Shown piece after piece: positions 1-8,000 of a DNA stretch of 8,319 bases (position 1 is its first letter; each line of letters starts with the position of its first letter). Where the stretch lies: contig DBAU01000052.1 in assembly GCA_002291845.1 (NCBI GenBank), forward strand, positions 1 to 8,319, given 5' to 3'. Below the pieces are notes generated by a model that worked only from the letters and a program-made list of their open reading frames with translations, did no database searches and was not told where the DNA came from. The DNA is from Alphaproteobacteria bacterium UBA1002. GTDB taxonomy: Bacteria > Pseudomonadota > Alphaproteobacteria > Rickettsiales > UBA998. A program made the position numbers and the translations under genes.

Positions 1-138
1 AGGGAAACCGTAGGGGCGGCTTCATCTGCACTGGATATCGCGTCACAGATTGAACGTCTGGCTAAGCTGAAGGAGCAAGGGCACCTAACGGAGCAGGAAT
101 TTCAGGAGCAGAAAAAGAAGTTACTGGCACACAGCTAA
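1..138 (+). CDS. C-terminal fragment of a SHOCT-domain protein (5' end outside window)
   Basis: The frame is open from the first base and stops at TAA 136-138, leaving 45 visible codons. The last ~30 residues, including IERLAKLKEQGHLTEQEF followed by a lysine-rich QKKKLL stretch, match the SHOCT pattern. SHOCT is a short amphipathic two-helix domain with the signature L..L...G.it..EFe..K..LL, usually found at the C-terminus of otherwise varied bacterial proteins. It is thought to mediate oligomerisation or protein contacts and says little about function. The main part of the protein lies to the left, so its role cannot be judged. Its stop codon interlocks with the stop of the convergent minus-strand gene, and a 9-bp inverted repeat begins at the last base of the stop. 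Confidence 0.85.
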   Translation, partial: RETVGAASSALDIASQIERLAKLKEQGHLTEQEFQEQKKKLLAHS

Positions 139-515
139 GCGCGAGCCGGATTGCCTTCCAGTGCTCGCGCTGTCGCAATGGCACGCCGTTTAATCTCGCG
201 TTCCTGCCAGCTTTCATGGCGGGAACGATCTGGCAGAAGTTCGGATTCGCGGCGCAGACGTTCCGCGCTTGCATACCCATTAAGCCCCCCGACACCGGCA
301 CCAACCAATGCACCACCGATGGCACCGTTGAGCGGGGTTAGTCCAAGATCGGCTAGCATCTTGACACCGGAGAGCGATTCAAGCGATGCCACCCAACCGG
401 CACCGGCCCCCACAGCGGCCAGAATCCCTGCGCCAGTTACCGCACCGACCAGAGTGCTTGACGTCACCGATAACTTGGGCTGCGGCTGTGCATTCATACG
501 ATTGTTTTCATTCAT
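135..515 (-). CDS. small glycine-rich, probably membrane-associated hypothetical protein
   Basis: I do not recognise this 126-residue protein. After a polar N-terminus (NENNRMNAQPQPK) come two hydrophobic small-residue segments, about residues 19-44 (TLVGAVTGAGILAAVGAGAG) and about 60-80 (LNGAIGGALVGAGVGGLNGY). Their G-x-x-x-G spacing is typical of glycine-zipper membrane hairpins. The tail from about residue 85 is strongly charged (RLRRESELLPDRSR, EREIKRR). This suggests an inner-membrane hairpin with a cytoplasmic charged end, by inference only. I chose ATG at 515 because AGTGGA lies just upstream in the message; a GTG at 524 would add three residues. It converges on the SHOCT gene with interlocked stops and diverges from the gene at 657. 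A plus-strand reading of the same stretch gives an implausible Arg/Ser/Pro-rich product. Confidence 0.6.
   Translation of the reverse strand: MNENNRMNAQPQPKLSVTSSTLVGAVTGAGILAAVGAGAGWVASLESLSGVKMLADLGLTPLNGAIGGALVGAGVGGLNGYASAERLRRESELLPDRSRHESWQEREIKRRAIATARALEGNPARA
138..171. terminator. candidate 3'-end hairpin between convergent genes (no T tract)
   Basis: A perfect inverted repeat, AGCGCGAGC (138-146) and GCTCGCGCT (163-171), gives a 9-bp GC-rich stem with a 16-nt loop. It starts at the last base of the SHOCT gene's stop codon and lies inside the final codons of the convergent minus-strand gene. There is no following T-run on either strand, so it is not a canonical intrinsic terminator. 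It could stabilise the 3' end of the plus-strand transcript, or the repeat could be chance in GC-rich coding sequence. Confidence 0.35.
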
Positions 516-524
516 AAATTCCAC

Positions 525-656
525 TTTATCATAACAGTTTTAATGAATTATGACAGTTTAATGAATTTTACGCTTCCGCGGTGATTTTTAATTTCGCGTT
601 AATAAAAATAGCGTAACGTAGGCTTATTAATTCATAATCTCATAGGACACGCACTT
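525..656. promoter_or_regulatory. AT-rich divergent intergenic region, likely promoters for both small genes
   Basis: This 132-nt gap lies between the divergent starts at 515 (minus) and 657 (plus) and is clearly more AT-rich than the coding sequence around it. It should hold promoters for both genes, but I could not identify a convincing -35/-10 pair for either. Visible structure includes a tandem direct repeat at its left end (534-567), a small inverted repeat CGTTA (597-601) / TAACG (614-618), and AGGA at 644-647 as a modest ribosome-binding site nine bases before the ATG at 657. Confidence 0.4.
534..567. repeat. two-copy direct repeat, 19-nt period
   Basis: ACAGTTTTAATGAATT (534-549) is followed by ACAGTTTAATGAATT (553-567). 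The copies differ by one T in the run, and the similarity extends a few bases upstream (ATA before copy 1, ATG before copy 2). The 19-nt start-to-start distance is close to two helical turns, as expected for tandem binding sites of a regulator on one DNA face. The repeat lies just upstream of the minus-strand start at 515/524, where it could act as an operator for that gene or for both divergent genes. Chance similarity in AT-rich DNA, or a simple tandem duplication, remains possible. Confidence 0.5.
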
Positions 657-938
657 ATGGATTTCCCGTTTATAAATGCTTTATTTGGTCAAGGGACCGA
701 TTCACCAGCGCATGGCACACTTAGTCATGTGACGGCAGCGGTTGGAGGCACAGTTGGGAATCCCGATGCGCAACGTTCTAATCTAGTCGATAGTCTTGAA
801 AGCGTATACAACGCCAACATTGGACGCATGCAAGGGCTTGCTTGCGGCTTGGAAGGGGTTGACTGCGGAAACGAATTTGGTGCTCCGAGCAACACTCCAT
901 CCGTGGCTACGCCTGGTCACTCCCCCATGATAGGTTAG
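657..938 (+). CDS. small hypothetical protein, 93 residues
   Basis: I recognise no family. The ATG at 657 is preceded by AGGA at 644-647 (nine-base spacer), and the frame ends at TAG 936-938. The predicted protein starts with a short hydrophobic MDFPFINALFG and has no signal peptide or membrane helix. Its middle is Ala/Gly/Val-rich (THVTAAVGG-like, residues about 22-36). A paired-cysteine segment, ACGLEGVDCGNEF, lies around residues 62-74, and the tail is Pro/Ser/Thr-rich and probably disordered. The two cysteines could form a disulphide or bind a ligand, but nothing shows this. It converges on the tail gene and shares two stop-codon bases with it. That tight packing and the Shine-Dalgarno-like site favour a real gene over chance. 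Confidence 0.5.
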   Translation: MDFPFINALFGQGTDSPAHGTLSHVTAAVGGTVGNPDAQRSNLVDSLESVYNANIGRMQGLACGLEGVDCGNEFGAPSNTPSVATPGHSPMIG

Positions 939-3900
939 AGCAACGCCTGCTGCCACGCGCCCAGCCCAACCCGTGGTGACCATTGCGCCACCCGGATCTC
1001 CACACCGGCAGGAAGGCTCCCAAAATCAGCAATCTGCATCGCCGCACTGTACAGGTAGCTTGGCGCATCTACCGTGACGCGACGCAATGTGTTACCCGCA
1101 GCGCGCACTTCCATCACGTAGCGCTCCACCGGCTCATCTAGTGGCACGTCCACGGCATCGCGCCAGCCCTGATCTACGCGCGCCCGGCGCACCCAGCTGA
1201 TCGCCAGCTGTCCGGAGATATCCCGCACCCCGCGCAGATGGACAGGGGAAAGCGGGTGTAATGACCGCCCACGCATGGCAAAGGATTGCGCGGGAGTTTC
1301 GGCCAGTGTGGCACCAACGGATACTGCTTTATACTGCCTAATCAGCCCCAATGTTTCACTGGCCATCTCAACCACACCCAGATCAGGCTCCAGCAAGACG
1401 AAACGCTCCCCCACCGCATGGCTTGCCATGGCCGATTCGCTACCCAGCCGAGCCCGCAACAGACCCCGCAGCTCATACTTACCCGCCGCCAGCTCTACCG
1501 CCTCTTGGAACTGCACTATTTCTTCACCGATCAATGCCGCATTGGCCCCGTTCAAAAGCGCACTGCGACTGACACTTTGCAGCGCCCCCTCGCCCAGCAG
1601 CCGCACTACACAAACGCTACTGAGATCAAAGCGGTTACCGCCCGAAAAACCGGGCAGTGCACTCACCACGGTTCCCACAACACTCCCACGCTCTAACATT
1701 CCCAAACGCTGATAGTTAGCCCCGTCATCATCTGAACGATAGAGCACGGCGCCTCGCCAGCCATCCGCAATGCCCCCCGCGGCCCAGCGCAGGCGCAAAT
1801 CCTCGGCGCCATCACCCGGCAGCGCCGGTAAATCCAGCAACTCAAGTCGGCTCGCCGGTATGGCAGGGCTCACCACACCCGTGCCCGGCTCATCGATGGG
1901 GGGCGCATAAGCACGGTAGAGAGCCGGGTCATCTGTTGTCGCGTCCACGCGCAGGCGACCTTGTTGCCACAATGCCCGCGTGACACGCAGCCGATAGCTG
2001 TTTCCCTGATGGTTTAATAACAAAATATCGGTTGGCTCGACACCCGCGTAGCGTCGATCCAGTTCGCATTGCACCTGCTGCCGTGCCACCCAGCGGCGCT
2101 GAAGATGCACCTCTGCAATCTCTTTGGCCTCCGCATCATTCATAACGAGTGGCACGCTCAGCGTCTCCACGCCATGGCCTGGCGCAGTAGGACGGATGGC
2201 CGACTGGGTTCCAGTCTGATACAGGGCGCTTCGACGCAGATACAGGACCTGCACGCGTTGGGGAAGATCCAGTTCTGGCTGACGACTATGCATCACGCGG
2301 TCGGTCCCATCCGGGGCACTGACTAGCGCCCCCTCCTCGATGAGTACCTCGCTGCCTTCCCCACGGGGGATAAAACGCAGCACCCCATCAGACTCAACGG
2401 CATCAAAAAAATAAGCCGCCATCAACTCTTCAATCAGCTGGCGCGCGGTGGCTTGCCGTGGAATAATGAACCCTTCGACACGCTGGGTCAGACGCGTGAT
2501 ATCAATGCGAGCGGTAGGCAGCCCTGCTTTGACACAAAGCGCTTCAACAATAGCCCCCAACGAGGAAAGGCCGAGCTTCCCGCTAACCCAGTGACCGGTG
2601 AGCCAGACCCCACCATCCGCCCAAACATTGCGTAGATCTGGGAAATACGGATAGGGGCGCGCATCCCACGTCCACAGGAACCGCCGCTCGACCATGGGCG
2701 AATTTTTCCACACCTCTTCGGTCGCAGCAATACCTAGCCGCTGCGCGCGGGTATCGGCCTGACCGCGTGAAAAGCGGGGAAAATGGCTTTCACTGCTCCC
2801 CGGATCATAAAACACGTTGGGTTGGTTAGTGGCTCCGTCTACGCTGGGGAAGCCGTATTCCGTAAACCAGATTTTCTTGGATTGCGGCACCCATGCCGTC
2901 ACAGAGCTATCAGGATTCACATGAGGATTTGACCAGAACCAGTTGATATTCTTCCATGCATAGGCAGGGGCGAGCGGCAACCTCACCTGCCGCGCGGGAT
3001 CACTGTAATACCAGTCATAGCCCTCACCGGAGGTCCAGCCTGCCATCACCTTGGCCAGCGTCAGCGAGGATTGCGGCTCATCGGTAAGCGGAAAATACGC
3101 ATCAATACCAATCACATCAATGGAAGGGGAGGCCCAAAGCGGATCAAGGTGATACCACCCCCCATCCGTATGGTGGTATTCTGACCAGTCCGCAGCATAG
3201 GTTAACGTGACCCCTGCCCCCAATACGCCACGAACAGCACCTGCTAAGGCGACCAGCTGGCCCACTGCTGGAAAGACACCTGCAGATGCCATGACGCGGG
3301 TGAGCCCCACCAACTCGGAACCAATGGCAAACGCATCCACCAGCCCCGCACACAAGTTCGCGTAGTGCATAATGAATGAATTATAACCATTTGTCTTTAC
3401 AAAAAAATTACTCACATCCGATGGACTGCCAGTCACATGGCCCCGCCAGGGCTTCGCGGGCAAATCCATGAAGAACATCGGCAAGAGCATCACTTTGTAC
3501 CCACGCGCCTTGAGCGCGGTGAGATAACGCAATAACGACTGATCATCTGGCGTGCCACCATAGCGCGGCCGGCCATTTTCCTGGGTAATCAACCGCGCAT
3601 TCGCACGCGTGTACCCTGCAACACTCCATGGCTCAGGCTGTGCCTCCGCCCCAACGGTGTATTCAACAGCGGGCAGCACCTCACACGCCCCGGCATCAAG
3701 AGAGGTTCCAAACCAGGTGACGACCACACTGATCCATTCAACCTGTGGACAGGTATCCGCCAGATCATCGAGAGCTACCAGGGCATTGGCTTGCGCGCTA
3801 GGAGTATGACGATTAAGTGGGCGGGCAAGACCGCTTTGTGCCCAGCCACTTCCCGCCACCTCTCCTTCCAATTTCTGTTGAATGGACGTATCATAAACAA

Positions 3901-4615
3901 ATTCACCAGCACCGGGAATCATCACCATCGAGCGCACCTGATGCTCAACAGCCATATTCCCGACATCCGGAGAGAGCATTTTTCTTTTTATTTCAAAGGT
4001 AAAGTTAGGGATGCGGTTACCAAAATCCGCCAGAGGAAAGTTTTCCAGCACCACATAGGCAAGGCCCCGGTATGCCGGCGCACTCCCAGCCCCCTCCATG
4101 CTTTCGATGAAGCTGTCGGGCATTTGCCCCTCATCTCCACGATAAAATCGTACATTCACCTGCGCCAGATCAAGCAGCTTGGCATCTGCCCAAATACGTA
4201 ACAGCCGATCCACCGGCCCTTCGCAGATCCCTACCGCCAGACTCACCGAATAGCTATAGGTCGTGGTTTCCGTGCGCGCTCCCCCACGGCCACCTCCCCC
4301 TTTGCCCCCGCCAGAGCGGCTGGTCGTTGTGGTTGCCGTTTCCTGAATTGGCCGCGACCAGATCAGATTGCCCGCCAGCCGTGCCGTCCCGTATACTGTC
4401 GGCACGGGCTTCCCATACGTTGACACCTGAACACTGAGGTCTTCCAGCCGAGCCCCTTCACGGCTGCTGGTGGGTGCATCAAACAGCGCATCATCCACCA
4501 GCCCCCCCAGCGCTCCTCCGACAGCCCTTCCCAGAGTGCCGCCGATCACTGGCCCGAGCCCTGGAATACTGGCACCAATGGCCGCTCCCGCTGCGCCCAG
4601 AACAATTGATGCCAT
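935..4615 (-). CDS. GTA/phage tail baseplate protein with TIM-barrel-like domain (gp15 'megatron' type)
   Basis: This 1226-residue protein resembles RcGTA gp15 (rcc01698), the large baseplate/tail-tip protein thought to contact and cross the recipient cell envelope. In order it has: a glycine-rich hydrophobic N-terminus (MASIVLGAAGAAIGASIPGL); a phage-tail region with a Gly/Lys-rich stretch at about 101-112 before TYSYSVSLAVGICEGP; a GTA TIM-barrel-like domain at about 375-690; a second phage-tail domain at about 740-900; and a beta-rich C-terminal part. The barrel keeps two glycosidase-like glutamates, E434 in IGSELVGLT and E586 in WFTEYGFP, plus DVIGIDAYFP. The length is near that expected for the family. 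I chose the start at 4615 because GGAGGT lies five bases upstream and MASIVLG is a family-like beginning. The open frame continues 79 codons further, into the antisense of the tRNA, and that extension is not supported. No g12-g14 homologues lie directly upstream, which is unusual. Confidence 0.93.
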   Translation of the reverse strand: MASIVLGAAGAAIGASIPGLGPVIGGTLGRAVGGALGGLVDDALFDAPTSSREGARLEDLSVQVSTYGKPVPTVYGTARLAGNLIWSRPIQETATTTTSRSGGGKGGGGRGGARTETTTYSYSVSLAVGICEGPVDRLLRIWADAKLLDLAQVNVRFYRGDEGQMPDSFIESMEGAGSAPAYRGLAYVVLENFPLADFGNRIPNFTFEIKRKMLSPDVGNMAVEHQVRSMVMIPGAGEFVYDTSIQQKLEGEVAGSGWAQSGLARPLNRHTPSAQANALVALDDLADTCPQVEWISVVVTWFGTSLDAGACEVLPAVEYTVGAEAQPEPWSVAGYTRANARLITQENGRPRYGGTPDDQSLLRYLTALKARGYKVMLLPMFFMDLPAKPWRGHVTGSPSDVSNFFVKTNGYNSFIMHYANLCAGLVDAFAIGSELVGLTRVMASAGVFPAVGQLVALAGAVRGVLGAGVTLTYAADWSEYHHTDGGWYHLDPLWASPSIDVIGIDAYFPLTDEPQSSLTLAKVMAGWTSGEGYDWYYSDPARQVRLPLAPAYAWKNINWFWSNPHVNPDSSVTAWVPQSKKIWFTEYGFPSVDGATNQPNVFYDPGSSESHFPRFSRGQADTRAQRLGIAATEEVWKNSPMVERRFLWTWDARPYPYFPDLRNVWADGGVWLTGHWVSGKLGLSSLGAIVEALCVKAGLPTARIDITRLTQRVEGFIIPRQATARQLIEELMAAYFFDAVESDGVLRFIPRGEGSEVLIEEGALVSAPDGTDRVMHSRQPELDLPQRVQVLYLRRSALYQTGTQSAIRPTAPGHGVETLSVPLVMNDAEAKEIAEVHLQRRWVARQQVQCELDRRYAGVEPTDILLLNHQGNSYRLRVTRALWQQGRLRVDATTDDPALYRAYAPPIDEPGTGVVSPAIPASRLELLDLPALPGDGAEDLRLRWAAGGIADGWRGAVLYRSDDDGANYQRLGMLERGSVVGTVVSALPGFSGGNRFDLSSVCVVRLLGEGALQSVSRSALLNGANAALIGEEIVQFQEAVELAAGKYELRGLLRARLGSESAMASHAVGERFVLLEPDLGVVEMASETLGLIRQYKAVSVGATLAETPAQSFAMRGRSLHPLSPVHLRGVRDISGQLAISWVRRARVDQGWRDAVDVPLDEPVERYVMEVRAAGNTLRRVTVDAPSYLYSAAMQIADFGSLPAGVEIRVAQWSPRVGLGAWQQALL

Positions 4616-4619
4616 CCCC

Positions 4620-4625
4620 ACCTCC
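4620..4625 (-). promoter_or_regulatory. Shine-Dalgarno site that fixes the tail-protein start
   Basis: On the minus strand GGAGGT is followed by GGGG and then ATG at 4615, a near-ideal ribosome-binding site and spacing. None of the earlier in-frame ATGs, back to the one inside the tRNA at 4852, is needed to explain translation. This site is the main reason for dropping the 79-residue N-terminal extension. Confidence 0.85.
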
Positions 4626-4815
4626 GTAATGTTTGGCAGGTAGCTCATCATGGGGTGCCCGTGCCCGGAAGGGATGACCATGAGGGGCACTTTTCTCGAT
4701 GATGTATTAGCGCTGGCTTTCATCCGACGCGCAGGCAACCGCAAAAACAAATGGTTGCCATCCGACGTGAAATATCCTACACACACAGTCCGTTTCGGCT
4801 TTGTCCGACATTTGA
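4626..4815. promoter_or_regulatory. spacer between the tail gene and tRNA-fMet; probable divergent promoters
   Basis: This spacer has no convincing gene on either strand. It should contain the minus-strand promoter of the tail gene and the plus-strand promoter of the tRNA. A weak plus-strand candidate is TTGCCA (4755-4760) with TACACA (4778-4783) at 17-nt spacing, which would start transcription about 25 nt before the tRNA. Its -10 match is poor, so I give it little weight. I see no leftover of a GTA g14 gene here. Confidence 0.3.
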
Positions 4816-4892
<77 letters not shown>

Positions 4893-4934
4893 CATTTCTC
4901 AGGAATACACTAGGTTTGATAGAACCTTATATCC

Positions 4935-4956
4935 CGGCAGTACTGCCGTTTTTTTT
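4935..4956 (+). terminator. intrinsic terminator of tRNA-fMet
   Basis: The perfect palindrome CGGCAGTACTGCCG (4935-4948) forms a short GC-rich hairpin (five pairs with a GTAC loop) followed at once by eight T residues (4949-4956). It lies 42 nt after the tRNA CCA end and about 110 nt before the next gene, so it probably ends the tRNA transcript and separates it from the peptidase gene. A second GGCAG at 4959-4963 could compete for pairing with the CTGCC arm. Confidence 0.85.
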
Positions 4957-5040
4957 CTGGCAGTCATATCCTCCTTTTCGCGCAAACTAAAATCTAAATA
5001 CGTTAACCTTTCATCATTCCGTAATAAAGCTAATGTACTC

Positions 5041-5055
5041 TATGCCTTCAGCATA
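5041..5055 (+). other. small hairpin next to the ribosome-binding site of the M48 gene
   Basis: TATGC (5041-5045) and GCATA (5051-5055) form a perfect five-base-pair stem with a CTTCA loop. Its last base is the first base of the AGGGGG Shine-Dalgarno site (5055-5060) before ATG 5066. It might modulate access to the site, but such a short AT-containing stem is weak and may be chance. Confidence 0.25.
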
Positions 5056-5065
5056 GGGGGCAACG

Positions 5066-8000
5066 ATGTTCGACGGTACGCACAATATTGCAGGTATTGC
5101 TGGACTCCCCGAGAGAACGCTAGAAGAAACTCGGCTTCTTCCTGAATCTCATCCGGCCAGCCAAGCCTTTGCCAGGCGGATGCAGGCAATCGACGAGCGC
5201 CTGCTCTCAAAATATCTGGGCGAAGGGTATGACAGAGAAGCGCATAAAGTGCGCTTTGCCCTCTCAGCCGACGCATCTCCTAACGCCTTCATCATGCGCG
5301 GACAGAAGCCACCAGTTATCGCCTTCAGCACCGGCCTGATCGATCTTTGCGAGAAGGAATCCGAGCTGGCCGCCGTTCTTGTGCATGAGCGTGGCCATAA
5401 ATTCTGGGAAGACATCGCAGGCAAAGGTGCAAACGGGAAGCTGCAAGAACTTGCGTCAGATAATCTGGCGCCGATGGTGCTCTACAAGGCTGGCTACCCA
5501 GTGGATGGCATGCGCACCGTCATCACCAAACTTTCCGATGACGAGGAATATACAAAAAATCTACTGAAGACCGCCACGGATCCCCATCCCACCAAGGGCT
5601 CGCGCGTCACCGCACTAAGTAACACTGAGCGTTACGTTCTTCGCAAGCTCTACGGCGTAGATGAACAGGATCCATCGACTATTCGTGACGCGGTCATAGA
5701 TCGGAACTTCAAGGGCATCATGCGCGACGCGCAGCAAAGCTACAAAGGCTTCATAGCGAGGCGGCTCGAAGAGATTGGCTATAAAGGTCTGCCTGCCGAA
5801 GAGAAACTTCGCAGCCTGAAGACGCTGCTGGAAACGGAGGCAACCAACTCTGCGCGCACGGGTGATCTCCTCAAAGCCATCGGCCGGCTTTCGCTCGATC
5901 AGCAGAATCCCGTGCACCGGGCAGCGATTAACGAGGTGATCGATAGCCTGCTGCAATTTAAGACGAAGTACCCAGAAAACACGGATAGGATCTATGGGTC
6001 ATTGCTAAAAGCGTGTGGGCTGCCCGTAGAAGAGCCTTTTGCGCCGATTGGGAAGCTTCAGGATTTTGACCAGGCACTGCAGAAATTCTACAAAGCCTCT
6101 TCACCAGAGGCAATCCGTCAGGCCGCTCAGGAGGTGAGTCGATCTGCGAAGAGCCTGAATCTTGATGAGCGGCAATCCTCCACTATGGTTGGAAGGATTA
6201 AACTTTCCAAGTTTCCTACGCCGACTCCTGAGCAAATAGCTTCTGCAACCCACGCCAACCCCTTCACCACAGCGTGGGACGCGCATGTGCGCGCGGCAGT
6301 GGAAACCCGTGACCCACAGATTCTTGAGACGCTTGCAAGGGTCGGAGTCGTGACAGACCCAAGGCTGAAGGACGTTATTCGGCCCAATAACTTTGCATTT
6401 TCCGATTATCTTAGGTCTGCCCAGCATTCCGAAGTGAATGGAAAAACAATATGGCGGTTGGACAGTGCCGCCATTCAAACACGCCTGCAAGGAGAGTATG
6501 ATCGCTCCAAAGGCGAGGTTTCCGAGGCGCGTGAATTTTCCTTCAATCAAGAAGGAAAGATTGTTGGATTGCGAACCGCAGGATTTCCATCAAAGTATGC
6601 CGAAGCGCTGGAAGCGGAAAGAAGCTTCAGGGCGATTCAGCTGAGAAAAGAAACCGAGGCCCTGACCAAGGTAGATTGGGGTACACTAGAGACCGATTTC
6701 CACGGATTTATCCAAAAGCACCATGAACTGATCAGGCCCATACATGGCCTGAGTGATGGAGAACACCCCTTTGCTGAGCGGTTTTATCAGGAGACGGAAA
6801 AACTCCTTGCCCGAGATCCGGAGAAATACCGTCCTTTGGTGCAGGAAGCTATGGGTTTCAAATCCATGGACACCCGCGCCATCATGTCAAGATATATCAA
6901 TACCCCAAGACTTTTGACTGGACAGGACGGCGTGAACCTGAAGGAAATTTTTGCCAGCGAGTATGGAAAGCTGGAAAGCGGTGCGGCAGGTATCAGTGTA
7001 AATCATCCAGGCGTTTCTTTCTTAATAAAACACAGAGACGAGCTTGGCTTGGAGCAAGTGAAAATTCAGTTCTCTAGCGGTACAAAAAGTGCAAGTGAAT
7101 TCCTGTTGAGCAAATTGCGATATTTTGATCAAAATCCCGCCTCCAATGCCACTGCCGCCGAACGATGGCTTCTCGATAACAAGAGCCTGTTCCCGGAATT
7201 ACCGGCAAAAAACCTCAAAGAGCTTGCTGTATGGGCGGAAGGGCAAGCGCAAAAATTTTCGATTTTTGACAAGCATGATCTTCGCCGTCCTGCGCTGAAT
7301 GACATCATTCAGCATGAAACTATGCGGGTGCTTGAGACGACCCCACGCCCCCTGTCGTTTGAAGATGTCCAGATTGCGAGGGAACTGGCGAGTTATGTGC
7401 TGAAGCCCAACCGCACCATCGCGCCAGAGCTTCGGCAACGGGTGATGGGCTTCACGCAGGAATATGTCCAAACCGCCAAAGCTCCTGAAGATATTCCTGC
7501 GCTTTTGAAAGAATTTAGAATCCTTGCATCTGAACGTGCAGGTTCCGGTCTTCCCCCATCCGCGTTCATGGAGCAGCCGCGCCTGAGGCAGCTCTATCAG
7601 GATAAATTCAAATCCCTGCTTGCAGGCGTGGCAGATCCGGCTACCCGTGCGGAGCATCTGGAGCAGCTACTTTTCAAATCCACTGTTCCTTCCCATGGAA
7701 TGGCCTCGCTCAAACGAATCGCGCCACATCCGGATTTTCAGTTCAATGGCTCGCTGAGCGATCCAGAATTCAAGACGTGGGTTTCTCAGGAATATGCCAC
7801 GTCGGTAACATCCGTCCTTGGAAAGGATGATGGGAGCAAGGCCTACCTCCAGAAAGTCGAACAGACGCTGGAGCGTATTGCTGAAAAGGCACCTCCTGAA
7901 AACGCACAGCAAATCTTCAAAACTCTCTCACTCAAGAAATGCGGCAACCAGCTGCAATTCCAAGCCAAGGCAGCAGGAATATTGCGGGAGAAACTAAACA

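Noticed and set aside
151..534. Plus-strand 127-residue frame opposite the small membrane-like gene
   Set aside because: The product is an unnatural Arg/Ser/Pro-rich composition typical of an antisense shadow in GC-rich DNA, while the minus-strand frame has structured hydrophobic segments and a better start.
783..983. Minus-strand 66-residue frame across the end of the small gene
   Set aside because: No ribosome-binding site, and it overlaps both the 93-residue gene and the tail gene. It looks like a shadow frame.
1275..4201. Several plus-strand frames of 60-145 residues opposite the tail gene
   Set aside because: They lie entirely within the well-supported tail gene, have shadow-like Pro/Ser/Arg composition and no motif of their own.
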